Shown here: piece by piece, positions 1 to 10,600 of the stretch
Numbering within the stretch: the first letter of the stretch is position 1
Layout of the letters: each line of letters starts with the position of its first letter
Assembly (NCBI RefSeq): GCF_947499705.1
Contig: NZ_CANMPJ010000001.1
Coordinates: forward strand, 1 to 64,000
DNA length: 64,000 bases
Source: an uncultured Erythrobacter sp.
GTDB taxonomy: Bacteria > Pseudomonadota > Alphaproteobacteria > Sphingomonadales > Sphingomonadaceae
Direction of reading: 5' to 3'
The notes under the pieces: generated by a model
What the model was told of the DNA's origin: nothing
Databases searched by the model: none
Seen by the model: only the letters and a program-made list of their open reading frames with translations
Position numbers and translations under genes: made by a program

Positions 1-1222
1 TGAGAGCACGGGCGGCGGGACGCTTGATCTTGGTGCGCTGTCGAGCGACGGCAATATCGATCTGGACACGAGCGGTCTGGTTACGACCAGCACGATTAAC
101 TCGCTGGGTGACCTGACCATTGGCGGGACGACCGATCCAGGCGCGGTAACCTTCACTGGCAATGTCAGTGCAGATGCGATCGACATCGATACGACCGGAG
201 TGGTGACGGCGCTCGATATTGAGTCGACCGATGGCGATCTCAACATTCTGGCGGGGGACTCGATCAACGCAGGCGGTGTGACTGCGACCGAAGGCGACGT
301 GATCCTGTCGGCGACGAACAACATCACGACCACTTCGATCAGCTCGAATGAGAACCTTGGATCGGGCGGTGCAATCGACATCGACAGCACCGGCGGCGGC
401 ACGCTTGATCTGGGTGCGGTGTCCGGCGACGGCGCGGCCAACTTGGACACCACCGGAACGCTGACGCTGGGTCTGGTCAATATCGGCGGGGCGCTGGTGA
501 TCGGCGCGGCCAATCAGCCGACCACGCTGAACTTGAACGACAACATCACCGCTGGCAGCTTCACGTTTACTTCGGCCAACCCGTTCGTGTCGCAGGACAT
601 CACCACGACCGATGGTGATCTGAACATCGATGCGGCGTCGATTACGACCGGCGCGCTGGGTGCGCAAAATGGCGGCGGAGTGATCCTGACCGCGACCGGC
701 AACATCACGACGACGTCGATCGCCTCGAACGAGCCTGGTGTTGTGAACGGGTTTATCGATGTTGAGAGCACGGGCGGCGGGACGCTTGATCTTGGAGCTC
801 TAAGTTCTGACGGTAATATCGATCTGGATACGAGCGGTCTGGTCACAACGACGACGATCAACTCGCTGGGTGATCTGACCATTGGTGGGACGACCGATCC
901 AGGCGCGGTAACCTTCACTGGCAATGTCAGTGCAGATGCGATTGACATTGATACGACCGGAGTGGTGACGGCGCTCGATATTGAGTCGACCGATGGCGAT
1001 CTCAACATTCTGGCGGGGGACTCGATCAGCGCAGGCGGTGTGACTGCGACCGAAGGCGATGTGATCCTGTCGGCGACCAACAACATCACCACGACCTCGA
1101 TCAACTCGAACGAGAACCTTGGATCGGGCGGTGCGATCGATGTGGACAGCACGGGCGGCGGCACGCTTGATCTGGGTGCGGTGTCCGGCGACGGCGCAGC
1201 CAACCTTGATACCACTGGCGCG
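1..1222 (+). repeat. 762-bp tandem duplication inside the exoprotein gene
   Basis: Bases 1 to about 460 recur at 763 to about 1222 with a constant offset of 762 bp (254 codons). The match is nearly perfect around 123-300 versus 885-1062 and looser at the edges. The repeat is in frame. The left end is cut by the window, so further copies may exist upstream. Confidence 0.85.
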
Positions 1223-4200
1223 CTGATAACAGCAGGCGGGAATGTGGGAGGAGCGTTGGTCGTCGGCGGCACAGCCGATCCGTCTTCGATTACTTTCACC
1301 GGAAACTTCACCGCCGCGAGCATGGATCTCGACACGACCGGTCCAGTGAATACCCAAGACTTGTCTGCCCCCACCGGGCTGATCGATATTCAGGCTGGCA
1401 CGACCATAACGACTGGCGATGTGACAGCTGATGCCGTGAATTTTGTGGGCAATGGTGCGATCCAGACCGGCAATGTGACGAGCAATCAGTCGCTCAGCCT
1501 TGCAGCAACGGGCGGAAGTCTAACGACCGGGAACGTGGTCGTGAACAATCTGGGAGCGTCAGTGACGCTGCGGGCCAGCGGCGCGACCAGCGATGTCACG
1601 ACCGGATCGGTCAATTCGAATGGCGGCGACATTTTCATCACTGCGGAACGCGATATCATGGCCGCTGCGGTTGCGACGGCGCTGGCGGGAACTCCGACCG
1701 CAGGGACGGTTGGTATGCATGCCGGTGGTTCAATCACCGCCGGACAGGTGGATGCGGGTGAGGATATCCGGATCGAGTCCGTCGGCAGCACCGTCACGAT
1801 GGCCGGAGCGACGGCGGGCGATGATGTTGTTATCAGTGCTGCAGGCGCGATTAATGTTACCGGGCCAGTCGTAGCCAGCGGAAGCGGGCCTGATCTGTTC
1901 GCGGTCTCCTTTGCCGGAGCGCCAGGTGTCTCGAACATGGTGTTCGGTGCCGAGTCGCTGCTCGGATCGAACATCGATATCGACACTTCTGCGGCACTGA
2001 ACGCAACCGACCTGACCGCAAGTGCGGGCGGGATTGACGTGGATGCGGACTCGATCGTCGCTGGCGCTGTTAGCGCGACGGGCGGCGACGCTTTGCTGAC
2101 GGCAACAGGCAACGTCACGACGGTTTCGATTACTGCGGTCACCTCGGGAGCAGGCGGAGCGATCGACGTCGACAGCACCGGCGGCGGGATACTCGATATC
2201 GGCGATCTGAGTGCGGATACGACCATCGCGCTCGACACCACCGGTACGCTGGCTGCGAACACGGTGACGTCTGTTGGGGCTTTGACGGTTGGCGCGACCG
2301 CTCAGCCAAGCTCGGTCAACTTCACCGGCAACGTGACCGCCGGTAGCATGGACATCGACTCAACGGGCGCGTTGCAGGCTCTCGATCTGACAGCGACCGC
2401 TGGCGATATTGATGTCGACACTGCCTCGATTGCTACAAACGCAGTCAGTGCAACCGGCGGTGATGTCTCGCTTACAACCAGTGGGGGCATCACGACGGCC
2501 TCGATCACAGCGGTCACATCCGGCGCAGGCGGCGCTATTGACGTAGACAGCACCGGTGGCGGTACGCTCGATCTGGGCGATCTCACTGCCGATACGACAA
2601 TCGATCTCGACTCGAGCGGGACGTTGGCTGCGAACACTATCGCTGCCACGGGCGCACTCACAATTGGCGGCACGGCGCTGCCTTCTTCGGTCAGTTTCAC
2701 CGGTAATGTCTCTGCAGGAAGCATGGATATCGACGCTACCGGTCCGCTGACAGCGCTTGATCTCGATGCGACAGCGGGTGCAATCGACGTCGATGCCGGT
2801 TCGATCCTCGCTACGAATGTTTCGGCAACGGCAGGCGTCGCGCTGGATGCGACTGGCGCCATTACAACCGGCGACATCGATGGAGGCGGGACGATCAACG
2901 TCGCCTCTACCGGTGCAAGCGTGAGTACCGGGGACGTGGTCGGGAACGCGCTCGGAGGCAGCATTACTCTGCGCGCCGCCGGTGCGACGAGCGATGTCAG
3001 CGCGGGCACGATTAACTCCAACAGCGGCGACATCTTTGTCTCGGCCGAACGCAATATCACCACTGGTACCGTTTCGACTGCGCTGGCTGGGGCTCCCACA
3101 GGAGGCACGATAGGCCTGCATGCGGGCGGATCGATTGCCGCCGGACAGATCGCGGCAGGCGAAGATCTGCTGGTTGAATCCGTCGGAAGCACCGTGACGT
3201 TGGCCGGCGTGACCGTAGGCGACGATGCGACGATCACAGCGGCAGGAGCGATCGATCTTCAGGGCCCAGTTGTGGCCGATGGCAGCGGACCTGATGTTTT
3301 CTCGGTTATGTTTGCGGGCGCACCAGGTGTTTCCAACTTGTTGTTCGCTGCCGAAGCGCTTCCGAAATCGAATATCGTCATCAATACGCCGGCGGCGGTT
3401 ACAGCAACTGATCTGACAGCGAGCTCGGGCGGAATCGATATCGATGCCGGATCGATCGCCGCGAACACGCTGGCCGCCACAGACGGCGATGTGGAGCTGA
3501 CGGGTACAGGCACCATCACCGCGAGTTCGATCACTGCGAGTATCGGCGTAATGGCGATGGGCGGCAACATCGACGTCGACAGCACTGGCGGCGGCATGTT
3601 GAACCTTGGCGACTTGGCCGCAGGTGCTGGCATTGCGCTGGATACGAGCAGCACTCTTACGGCGAACACCGTAACTTCCACCGGGGCGCTGACAGTCGGC
3701 CAAACCGCCATGCCCACGGCAACGACCTTCACCGGCAATGTCACTGCCGGCAGCATGGATATCGATGGCACGGCGACTGGTACGCTGAACGCCCTGGATC
3801 TCACTGCCAATGCTGGTGACATCGACATTGACGTCGGCTCAATCACCGCGAGCAACGTAAGCGCGACCGGCAACGCAGCGCTGGATGGCGCAGGCACGAT
3901 CAGCCTCGCTAACGCGACTGCAGACAGCGACACGAGCGGTGCAGGCGATCTCAGCATCGGGACCAACACGATCCCGGCGCAGCTCAATATCACCGGCACA
4001 GCCAGCGGTGTGAACACCTCGCTCCATGCCGACACTCTGAACGTTATCACCGCCACCGCAACGGGAGGCGATCTGGTCCTTTCTGGTGGCACCGTGACTG
4101 TGGGTGCCGCGCAGGCGACCAACAACGTTATGGCCGATGCTACCACGTCGATCACCGCCGACACATTGACTGCTGACAGCGATATGAGCGGCGCGGGTGA

Positions 4201-7200
4201 TCTGCAGGTTGGCCTGATGACCGCGCCAGGTCAGCTGACGGTCAACACGGCTGCAACCGGGGCCAATGTGACGCTGCAGGCTGGCCAGATCAATGCTGCT
4301 GCAGTCACAGCCACTGCGGGCAATGCAACTCTCAATGCCAGCGGCAATGTCACAACAAGCACTATCACTTCGACTGGCGGTGGCATCGATGTCGACAGCA
4401 CGGGCGGGGGCACACTCGATCTCGGCGATCTGACTTCCAGCGCGGGCATTGCTCTCGACACGAGCGGGACATTGACCGCAAACACTGCGACTGCTGTCGG
4501 CGCGCTGACGGTTGGCCAGACTGCCATGCCCACGGCAACGACCTTCACCGGCAATGTCACCGCTGGCAGCATGGATATCGATGGCGCCGCTGCGGGTACG
4601 CTCACAGCTTTGGATCTGACCGCGAATGCCGGTGACATCGATGTGGATGTGGGTTCGATCACCGCTTCCAATGTCTCTGCGACGGGCAATGCCGCGCTCG
4701 ATGGCGCGGGCACGATCGCGGTGGCCACCGCGACTGCGGACAGCGACATGAGCGGAGCAGGCGATCTCACCATCGGGACCAACACGATTCCAGCTCAACT
4801 GACGGTTGCAGGCGCAGCCAGCGGGGTGAATGCATCGCTGCACGCAGACGTTCTCAACGCCGCGACCGTGACTGCAACCGGAGGCGATGCGGTTCTTTCG
4901 GGCGGCACGATCTCCGTCGGCGCAGTGACAGCCACCAACGATGTGATCGCCGATGCGACCACTTCGATCACACTAGATACCGTAACCGCTGACAGCGATA
5001 TGAGCGGTATGGGCGATGTGGAGATCGGTCAGACCACGCGGCCTGGACAGCTCTCCATCACGACCTCGGTGACCGGTGTGAACGTCACTCTCGAGGCCGA
5101 CAACGTCAATGTGATCAACGGCCTTTCGACCAATGGCGACAATGTCATTCGCGGCGACTCGATCGCGCTTACCGATGTCACGGCCACAGGCGGTGATGCC
5201 ATCCTCGAGGCGACTGGTAGTGTCACCACCAACTCGATCACCGCGACTTCTGCCGGGATGTCTGGAGGCAATATCGACGTAGACAGCACTGGCGGCGGTG
5301 CGCTTGATCTCGGCGATCTGACCGCTGACGCTGGGATCACGCTGGATACCACAGGCTCGATGACTGCTGGCGCGGTGACTGCAACCGATCATCTTCAGAT
5401 CGGCGGCACAGCCTCACCAAGCTCTGTCAGTCTTTCCGGCAATGTCACTGCAGGCTCGGTGGAAATTCTCTCGACCGGCGGCATTGCTGCGCAGGACCTT
5501 ACGGCAACCGCTGGAGATGTTGATCTCGACGGTTCGACAATCACTGCGCTGGACGTTTCAGCGACGGGCAATGTCTCAGCCGATGGGGCGGGCGCGATCT
5601 CGCTGGCAAGTGCAATCGCCGACAGCGATATGATCGGCACTGGAGATCTTTCAGTCGGCACAAACACCGCCCCGAGCGATCTGACGATTGCAGGGGCAAG
5701 TTCGGGTGCGAACGCCAGTCTTGTCAGCGCAGGAGCGCTCACTGCAAGTACGGTTGAAGCGACCGCAGGCACTGCGACTCTGACCGCCGATACTGTCAAC
5801 GCTGACACAGTCACCGCGACGGGCGGTGATGCTGTGCTGAATACGAGTGGCGACGCCACGATCAACGCGATTTCGGCCTTCACCGCTGGCATGGCTGGCG
5901 GAGCGATCGATGTCGACAGCACCGGCGGCGGTGCACTCAGCCTCGGCGACGTGACTGCCGATACGGACGTCGCGATCGACACGACCGGCTCGGTTGCGGC
6001 TGGCCAAGTTGCTGCGGGCGGTGCGCTCACGGTTGGCAGCACTGCGGTCCCGAGCAGCATAACCTTTACCGGCAATGTCAGTGCCGCCAGCGTTGGCGTC
6101 GAGACCACCGGCGCTATCTCGGCGCAAGATGTCACCGCGACCGCTGGTTCCATCACGGCGAATGCCGCTGACATTACGGCGGGCGCAGTCGCGGCGACGG
6201 ACGCAATCACTCTCGATGCTGCCGGGCCGATCAACCTCGCGAGCGCTGTTGCCGACAGCGACAATAGCGGTGCGGGCGATCTTTCCATCGGTACCAACAC
6301 AGCGCCATCTGATCTCACGATACCGGGCGATGTTTCAGGCGCGAATGTAACGCTAGTCAGCGCAGGCGCTGCCACGACTGGCGCAGTATCGGCTGGCAAT
6401 GGGGATACGGCGATCACGAGCGCAGGGGATGCGACCATCGCCAGCGTAACGACGAGCGAGCTGGCGGTTCAGTCCGGCGGATTGCTGACGGTCGGCGCGA
6501 TCGACGCAAGCGGATCAGCTGTTCTCGAAAGCGCCGATGTCGACTTGCAAGCAGCCGTCGATGTCGATGGCGCTAGCCTGACGCTTCGCTCCGCACCGGG
6601 TGTCTCAGTGGGTCTCGGTGATGGCATGGGAGACTACCAGCTTTCCGATGCCGAGCTCGCCCTTATCGACACTGGTACCTTGGTGATCGATGCAGTTGAT
6701 CAGGCGATCGAAGTGAGCGGCGTCTCATTTACCGATCAAGCAGGTGCAAACGAAGTGGTGCTTGCGACTTCGGGCACAGGCAGCCTCATCCGGATAGTCG
6801 GAGACATCTCCGGCAACGGCAATGGCCGGATTTTCCGCTTTGGCGGTGATGCCGCGATGGGCACGATGCTGGCCGAGCGGATCACGATGGATATCGAAGC
6901 GGCCTCGATCGACTTTGGCGATGCAACCTTCGATTTGCGCGCAGAAGACATCGCGTTTGGCAATCAGGAGTTGATTGATGCAGTCGCCGGCCGCGACAGC
7001 GGCGATCTGGCGCTCAACATCGTGGGTGATGCCAACTCGCTGCTTTACAACCCGCTTCTGGCGGGTGGGATCGGAGGCGCTCGCATCGCCGATCCGGTAT
7101 TCCTGAGAGCAGGCAACATCACGGTGACCTATGGAAACTCGGCACTGTTCCAGAACACTGCACCGCCTCAGGAAGGCGGCACTCTGTTCACCGGGATTGA

Positions 7201-7597
7201 ACTTGGACAACCAGGTTCGAACGGAACGCTGGCGCTGAACACGGTTGACGATACCAACACCTTCGCCTTCTTCGGCCAGATTAACGAGCTGGTCGGGACC
7301 GCTGCGGCTCTGGCGGGCAGCAATGTGATCCTGCTCGGCAACGACGTTCGCTTGCCGGATACGCGGGTCAATGGTTGCGTGATCGGTAGCGGCGCGGATT
7401 GTGTGACCACGATCGTTGGGACCACAGTCATTTCGATCCCGCGCGAGGTGGTTGAGCTGCTGACGGCGGATGCCGGATTGCTTGTCCCGTTCGATCCGCT
7501 GGTCGGCACCAACAACGAAGGTCTGTTTTCCGATGCAGCGACTGTCCCTGATGAAGATTGCGAACGAGATGAAAATGGCGCCTGTGTCGGACCCTAA
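2..7597 (+). CDS. Giant repetitive two-partner-secretion (FHA-like) exoprotein, 5'-truncated by window edge
   Basis: The reading frame is open from base 2 and runs to a TAA at 7595-7597, so only the last ~2,530 residues are visible. The start, signal peptide and any TPS domain lie to the left. The protein is rich in Ala, Gly, Thr, Asp, Val and Ile and is built of imperfect repeats with recurring phrases such as DVDSTGGGTLDLGDL, TFTGNVTAGSMDID and ALDLTATAGDIDVD, as in right-handed beta-helix adhesins of the filamentous haemagglutinin family. The last ~350 residues are non-repetitive and hold the only cysteines I see (NGCVIGSGADC and CERDENGAC). A likely secretion partner is the FhaC/ShlB-type gene at 40121-41737. 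The CHAT lipoprotein gene follows at once. Secretion and adhesin function are inferred from architecture and context; a different beta-strand surface protein is possible. Long frames on the opposite strand are composition shadows. Confidence 0.85.
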   Translation, partial: ESTGGGTLDLGALSSDGNIDLDTSGLVTTSTINSLGDLTIGGTTDPGAVTFTGNVSADAIDIDTTGVVTALDIESTDGDLNILAGDSINAGGVTATEGDVILSATNNITTTSISSNENLGSGGAIDIDSTGGGTLDLGAVSGDGAANLDTTGTLTLGLVNIGGALVIGAANQPTTLNLNDNITAGSFTFTSANPFVSQDITTTDGDLNIDAASITTGALGAQNGGGVILTATGNITTTSIASNEPGVVNGFIDVESTGGGTLDLGALSSDGNIDLDTSGLVTTTTINSLGDLTIGGTTDPGAVTFTGNVSADAIDIDTTGVVTALDIESTDGDLNILAGDSISAGGVTATEGDVILSATNNITTTSINSNENLGSGGAIDVDSTGGGTLDLGAVSGDGAANLDTTGALITAGGNVGGALVVGGTADPSSITFTGNFTAASMDLDTTGPVNTQDLSAPTGLIDIQAGTTITTGDVTADAVNFVGNGAIQTGNVTSNQSLSLAATGGSLTTGNVVVNNLGASVTLRASGATSDVTTGSVNSNGGDIFITAERDIMAAAVATALAGTPTAGTVGMHAGGSITAGQVDAGEDIRIESVGSTVTMAGATAGDDVVISAAGAINVTGPVVASGSGPDLFAVSFAGAPGVSNMVFGAESLLGSNIDIDTSAALNATDLTASAGGIDVDADSIVAGAVSATGGDALLTATGNVTTVSITAVTSGAGGAIDVDSTGGGILDIGDLSADTTIALDTTGTLAANTVTSVGALTVGATAQPSSVNFTGNVTAGSMDIDSTGALQALDLTATAGDIDVDTASIATNAVSATGGDVSLTTSGGITTASITAVTSGAGGAIDVDSTGGGTLDLGDLTADTTIDLDSSGTLAANTIAATGALTIGGTALPSSVSFTGNVSAGSMDIDATGPLTALDLDATAGAIDVDAGSILATNVSATAGVALDATGAITTGDIDGGGTINVASTGASVSTGDVVGNALGGSITLRAAGATSDVSAGTINSNSGDIFVSAERNITTGTVSTALAGAPTGGTIGLHAGGSIAAGQIAAGEDLLVESVGSTVTLAGVTVGDDATITAAGAIDLQGPVVADGSGPDVFSVMFAGAPGVSNLLFAAEALPKSNIVINTPAAVTATDLTASSGGIDIDAGSIAANTLAATDGDVELTGTGTITASSITASIGVMAMGGNIDVDSTGGGMLNLGDLAAGAGIALDTSSTLTANTVTSTGALTVGQTAMPTATTFTGNVTAGSMDIDGTATGTLNALDLTANAGDIDIDVGSITASNVSATGNAALDGAGTISLANATADSDTSGAGDLSIGTNTIPAQLNITGTASGVNTSLHADTLNVITATATGGDLVLSGGTVTVGAAQATNNVMADATTSITADTLTADSDMSGAGDLQVGLMTAPGQLTVNTAATGANVTLQAGQINAAAVTATAGNATLNASGNVTTSTITSTGGGIDVDSTGGGTLDLGDLTSSAGIALDTSGTLTANTATAVGALTVGQTAMPTATTFTGNVTAGSMDIDGAAAGTLTALDLTANAGDIDVDVGSITASNVSATGNAALDGAGTIAVATATADSDMSGAGDLTIGTNTIPAQLTVAGAASGVNASLHADVLNAATVTATGGDAVLSGGTISVGAVTATNDVIADATTSITLDTVTADSDMSGMGDVEIGQTTRPGQLSITTSVTGVNVTLEADNVNVINGLSTNGDNVIRGDSIALTDVTATGGDAILEATGSVTTNSITATSAGMSGGNIDVDSTGGGALDLGDLTADAGITLDTTGSMTAGAVTATDHLQIGGTASPSSVSLSGNVTAGSVEILSTGGIAAQDLTATAGDVDLDGSTITALDVSATGNVSADGAGAISLASAIADSDMIGTGDLSVGTNTAPSDLTIAGASSGANASLVSAGALTASTVEATAGTATLTADTVNADTVTATGGDAVLNTSGDATINAISAFTAGMAGGAIDVDSTGGGALSLGDVTADTDVAIDTTGSVAAGQVAAGGALTVGSTAVPSSITFTGNVSAASVGVETTGAISAQDVTATAGSITANAADITAGAVAATDAITLDAAGPINLASAVADSDNSGAGDLSIGTNTAPSDLTIPGDVSGANVTLVSAGAATTGAVSAGNGDTAITSAGDATIASVTTSELAVQSGGLLTVGAIDASGSAVLESADVDLQAAVDVDGASLTLRSAPGVSVGLGDGMGDYQLSDAELALIDTGTLVIDAVDQAIEVSGVSFTDQAGANEVVLATSGTGSLIRIVGDISGNGNGRIFRFGGDAAMGTMLAERITMDIEAASIDFGDATFDLRAEDIAFGNQELIDAVAGRDSGDLALNIVGDANSLLYNPLLAGGIGGARIADPVFLRAGNITVTYGNSALFQNTAPPQEGGTLFTGIELGQPGSNGTLALNTVDDTNTFAFFGQINELVGTAAALAGSNVILLGNDVRLPDTRVNGCVIGSGADCVTTIVGTTVISIPREVVELLTADAGLLVPFDPLVGTNNEGLFSDAATVPDEDCERDENGACVGP
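3700..5016 (+). repeat. 816-bp-period internal repeat in the exoprotein gene
   Basis: Segments near 3700-4200 and 4516-5016 match at an offset of 816 bp (272 codons). For example, ATGCCCACGGCAACGACC occurs at 3710 and 4526, and GACAGCGATATGAGCGG at 4175 and 4991. This is a longer and more diverged unit than the 762-bp repeat. Confidence 0.75.
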
Positions 7598-7601
7598 GGA
7601 G
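7596..7601 (+). promoter_or_regulatory. Ribosome binding site for the CHAT lipoprotein gene
   Basis: AAGGAG overlaps the stop codon of the exoprotein gene and lies 9 nt before the ATG at 7611. It favours that start over the in-frame ATGs at 7551, 7569 and 7602, and suggests translational coupling. Confidence 0.6.
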
Positions 7602-7610
7602 ATGAAGACG

Positions 7611-10600
7611 ATGCCCGCATTGCGGTGGACGAAGATGTTGCTGGGCGGCGCGGCAATCGGCGTTGTCCTGACGGGCTGCGCGACTAGCCAGCCGACGGGA
7701 TCTGGGCCTGCATTTGCGCTTGGTACCAATGCCAATGGGGAGCCTTGCACCGCCTCGCAAAACTGGACCGACCAGAGCTACGGTGATGCGACCATCAAAT
7801 ACAGCGATGCCTTCTCGGTCAATTGCCGAGGCGCGACATCCGGAGTGCTGTCGCGGGTGCGGACATTCGATTCAGCGTCTGAACGCAGTGCGTTTTCTGC
7901 GGCGTTGACGTGCGGCGATCCGGTTTCGGTGGAGCTTGACGGCTTCAACAACGCCAGTGCCCGCCGATGCCTTGATCCCGCGCTCGGTTTTTCGACCGTC
8001 GTGATCGACGCGAGCAATGGCGGCACTGCCTATCAAATCTCGTCGGCGCCCAATGCCGTGGGAGCAGGATTTCAGGCGGCGCGCATTCTGGCGGGACTTG
8101 ATCAGCCTGCATCCGCCCGTTCGGATCGCACCCCGGTTGAGCTCGCAAGCATTCCTGCTCTTCCAGCGGGCGCGACGCTCGCGCAGGCTGAAGCTGGGGC
8201 AGGCGAGGCGCTTGCTTCTGTTCTTGGCCGCGGGACGGCTCTGAACTTCCGGGGCTTGCATGCCGATGCCTCGCGGTTCCTGCGCAATTCTCTTTCAAGT
8301 CTGCCCGACGATGCGCCGGGACAGATCCGTGCTGAACTTCTGATGGAAGCGGGTCTTGCGGATTCGAATATCCAGTTCTTTGGCTCTGCAAGGCGCAACC
8401 TTGACGCCGCCAGCCGCGAGATCGCTCGCCTGAGCAGCGCGGAGCAGCGCATTTTGCGGCCGAAACTGCAGATTTATCGCGGACTCGACGCGCTCAACCA
8501 GAGAGACTTTGCCTCCGCGCGTAGCATTCTCTCCTTCCTCGCATCCGACGGCCTTGGCTCGGCGCGTGACCTGAGTGATCCGGTCACTCTCGTGCGGCTC
8601 AATTCTGCGCCAGGCGAAGGTGCGGATGTGCGATCGTCGATTGCGCTGCCCGACGAAGAAGCTCTGCGAGAGGCATTCCTGCGCGTTCAGGGCAATTGGG
8701 CGCGTAGTGTTGCGGAACTGGCTTTGGACAATCCGGTCGGCGCCGACGCGGCGATCACGGTGGCGCAGGGCGGACTCGATGAACTTTCCGCTGCGCTGCG
8801 GAGTGCGAATATTCGGGAAGATGGCCTCTTCTGGCTAAACGCTCGCCTGCTGCGTCAATCCGGACGGATCGAGGCCGACAAGGGTGATTATGGCGCCGCC
8901 ATCGAGGCGTTCGACGATGCTATCACAGAGCTGACCCGGGGCGCTCTTGCCCGGTCGGGAACAGGCCGTGATCCGGCAATCGCCGAACTGCTGCTAGAGC
9001 GAGCGTCCGTCGTGGCGCGTTCAGGGGCCTCGCAATCTGCGGTCGATGAGGCGTACGGCGACGCGGTTCAGGTTCTGGTGGATGCCCGCGAGGAAAGCGC
9101 AAGCTATTCGACGTCACTCCTGCAGCCCTATCTCGATCAACTGGCCCTGCAAATGGAAGCAGGCGATAGCGATGCAGCAGGGCGCTATTTCGAAGTTCTT
9201 CAGATTGTCGGCGAGACGGGTGCGGCTCGTCAGCTGAGCGCATTGCAAGACATTGTCGCCGAGGATTCGGGCATCGGCGTCAAGCGCCGTCAGCAGACTG
9301 ACCTTCTGCGTCAGATCAGCCAGCTTGAACTCGATATCGAAGATGCGCGGGAACTGGGGCAATCGATATCCGAATTGGAGAGTTCGCGCGCGCAGTTCCA
9401 GTCGGCTTACTTTGAGCTTGATGCCGAGTTGCAAAGCGAGTCGCGGCTGAGCCAGGTTTCGAGCAAACCCGCGGCCTTGAGCGATCTGCAGTCCGTGTTG
9501 CGTCGGGGTGAAGCCTATGTCCGTTTCGCAGCTATGGGAGACCGCGTCTTCGGCATGCTGGTCGAGAAAGACAAAGCGCATTCGATCCGTCCTGGCGCGA
9601 CAGTCGAAGAAGTGCTCGCGATCACAAACGATTTGCGCGCGTCTATCGATGGCCAGATCGCACGCGGTGACTTGACCGAATTTGGCGTTACAGATTCAGC
9701 GTTGCTGTACCAAAACCTCTTCCGCGAAGTGGATGAAGTTCTTCGTACCAAAGAGGAATTGGTCGTCGACGGTGGTACCGTTCTTGCCGGTTTGCCTGCT
9801 TCGGTACTCGTGAGCGATCGCGGCGCCGCGCTGCGTTTCACGGAGCAGGAGGATCGGTTCGACTATACCGAAATTGAATTCCTCGCGACGCTGATGCCGA
9901 CGTCCGTTGCGATGTCGCCGCGTAGCTTCATCGTTTCTCGCAACCTGCCGGAATCGAACGCACAGCGTGATTTGATCGGATTTGCGTCACCGCAGCCCAT
10001 CACCACCGTTCCCGGTTCTGGCGAGCAGATAAAGATCGGCAATTGCCTGATCACGCCTGCGCAGCTTGCTGGGTTGAGCCGCCGTTTCTCACCAATCCCA
10101 TCGGACGAGATCGGCTACGCGGCAGAAGCACTCGGCCTAAGGGATGGTCCAACACTCGTCAGTGATGCGGCTTTCTCGGACACCGCAGTGCTCAGCCGCG
10201 GACAAGAAGGCGGCGATCTGGGCGACTACAAGGTACTGCATTTCGCCACACACGGATTGACTGAAGGCATGTTCGGGTGCCTCGAATCCCCTTCGGCACT
10301 TCTCACCTCGCTCGGGACTGATGGCGAATCCGACCTGCTGCTCGACTTCGAAGAGATCGCCGGTCTCAAGCTGGACGCCAATTTGGTGGTCTTGTCGGCC
10401 TGTCAAACTGCATCTGCGATTGGCGAGCGCACTGCTCGTCTCAATGGTGATTCCCAGCCTGGCTCTACTCTCGAAGGCTTGGTGCGATCATTTTTTGCCG
10501 CGCAGGCGCGAGCGGTGATGGCAACCTACTGGCAGACGCCCAACACCGGTGAGAGCGAGATATTCATGCGCGAGTTTTATCGCAGCGGCCGGACTAATGA

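Noticed and set aside
514..6438. Long minus-strand reading frames of 250-450 codons antisense to the exoprotein gene
   Set aside because: They mirror the repeats of the plus-strand gene, have biased Pro/Ser/Arg/Ala composition, no recognisable motifs and no RBS. They arise because the repetitive GC-rich codons avoid stops on the other strand.
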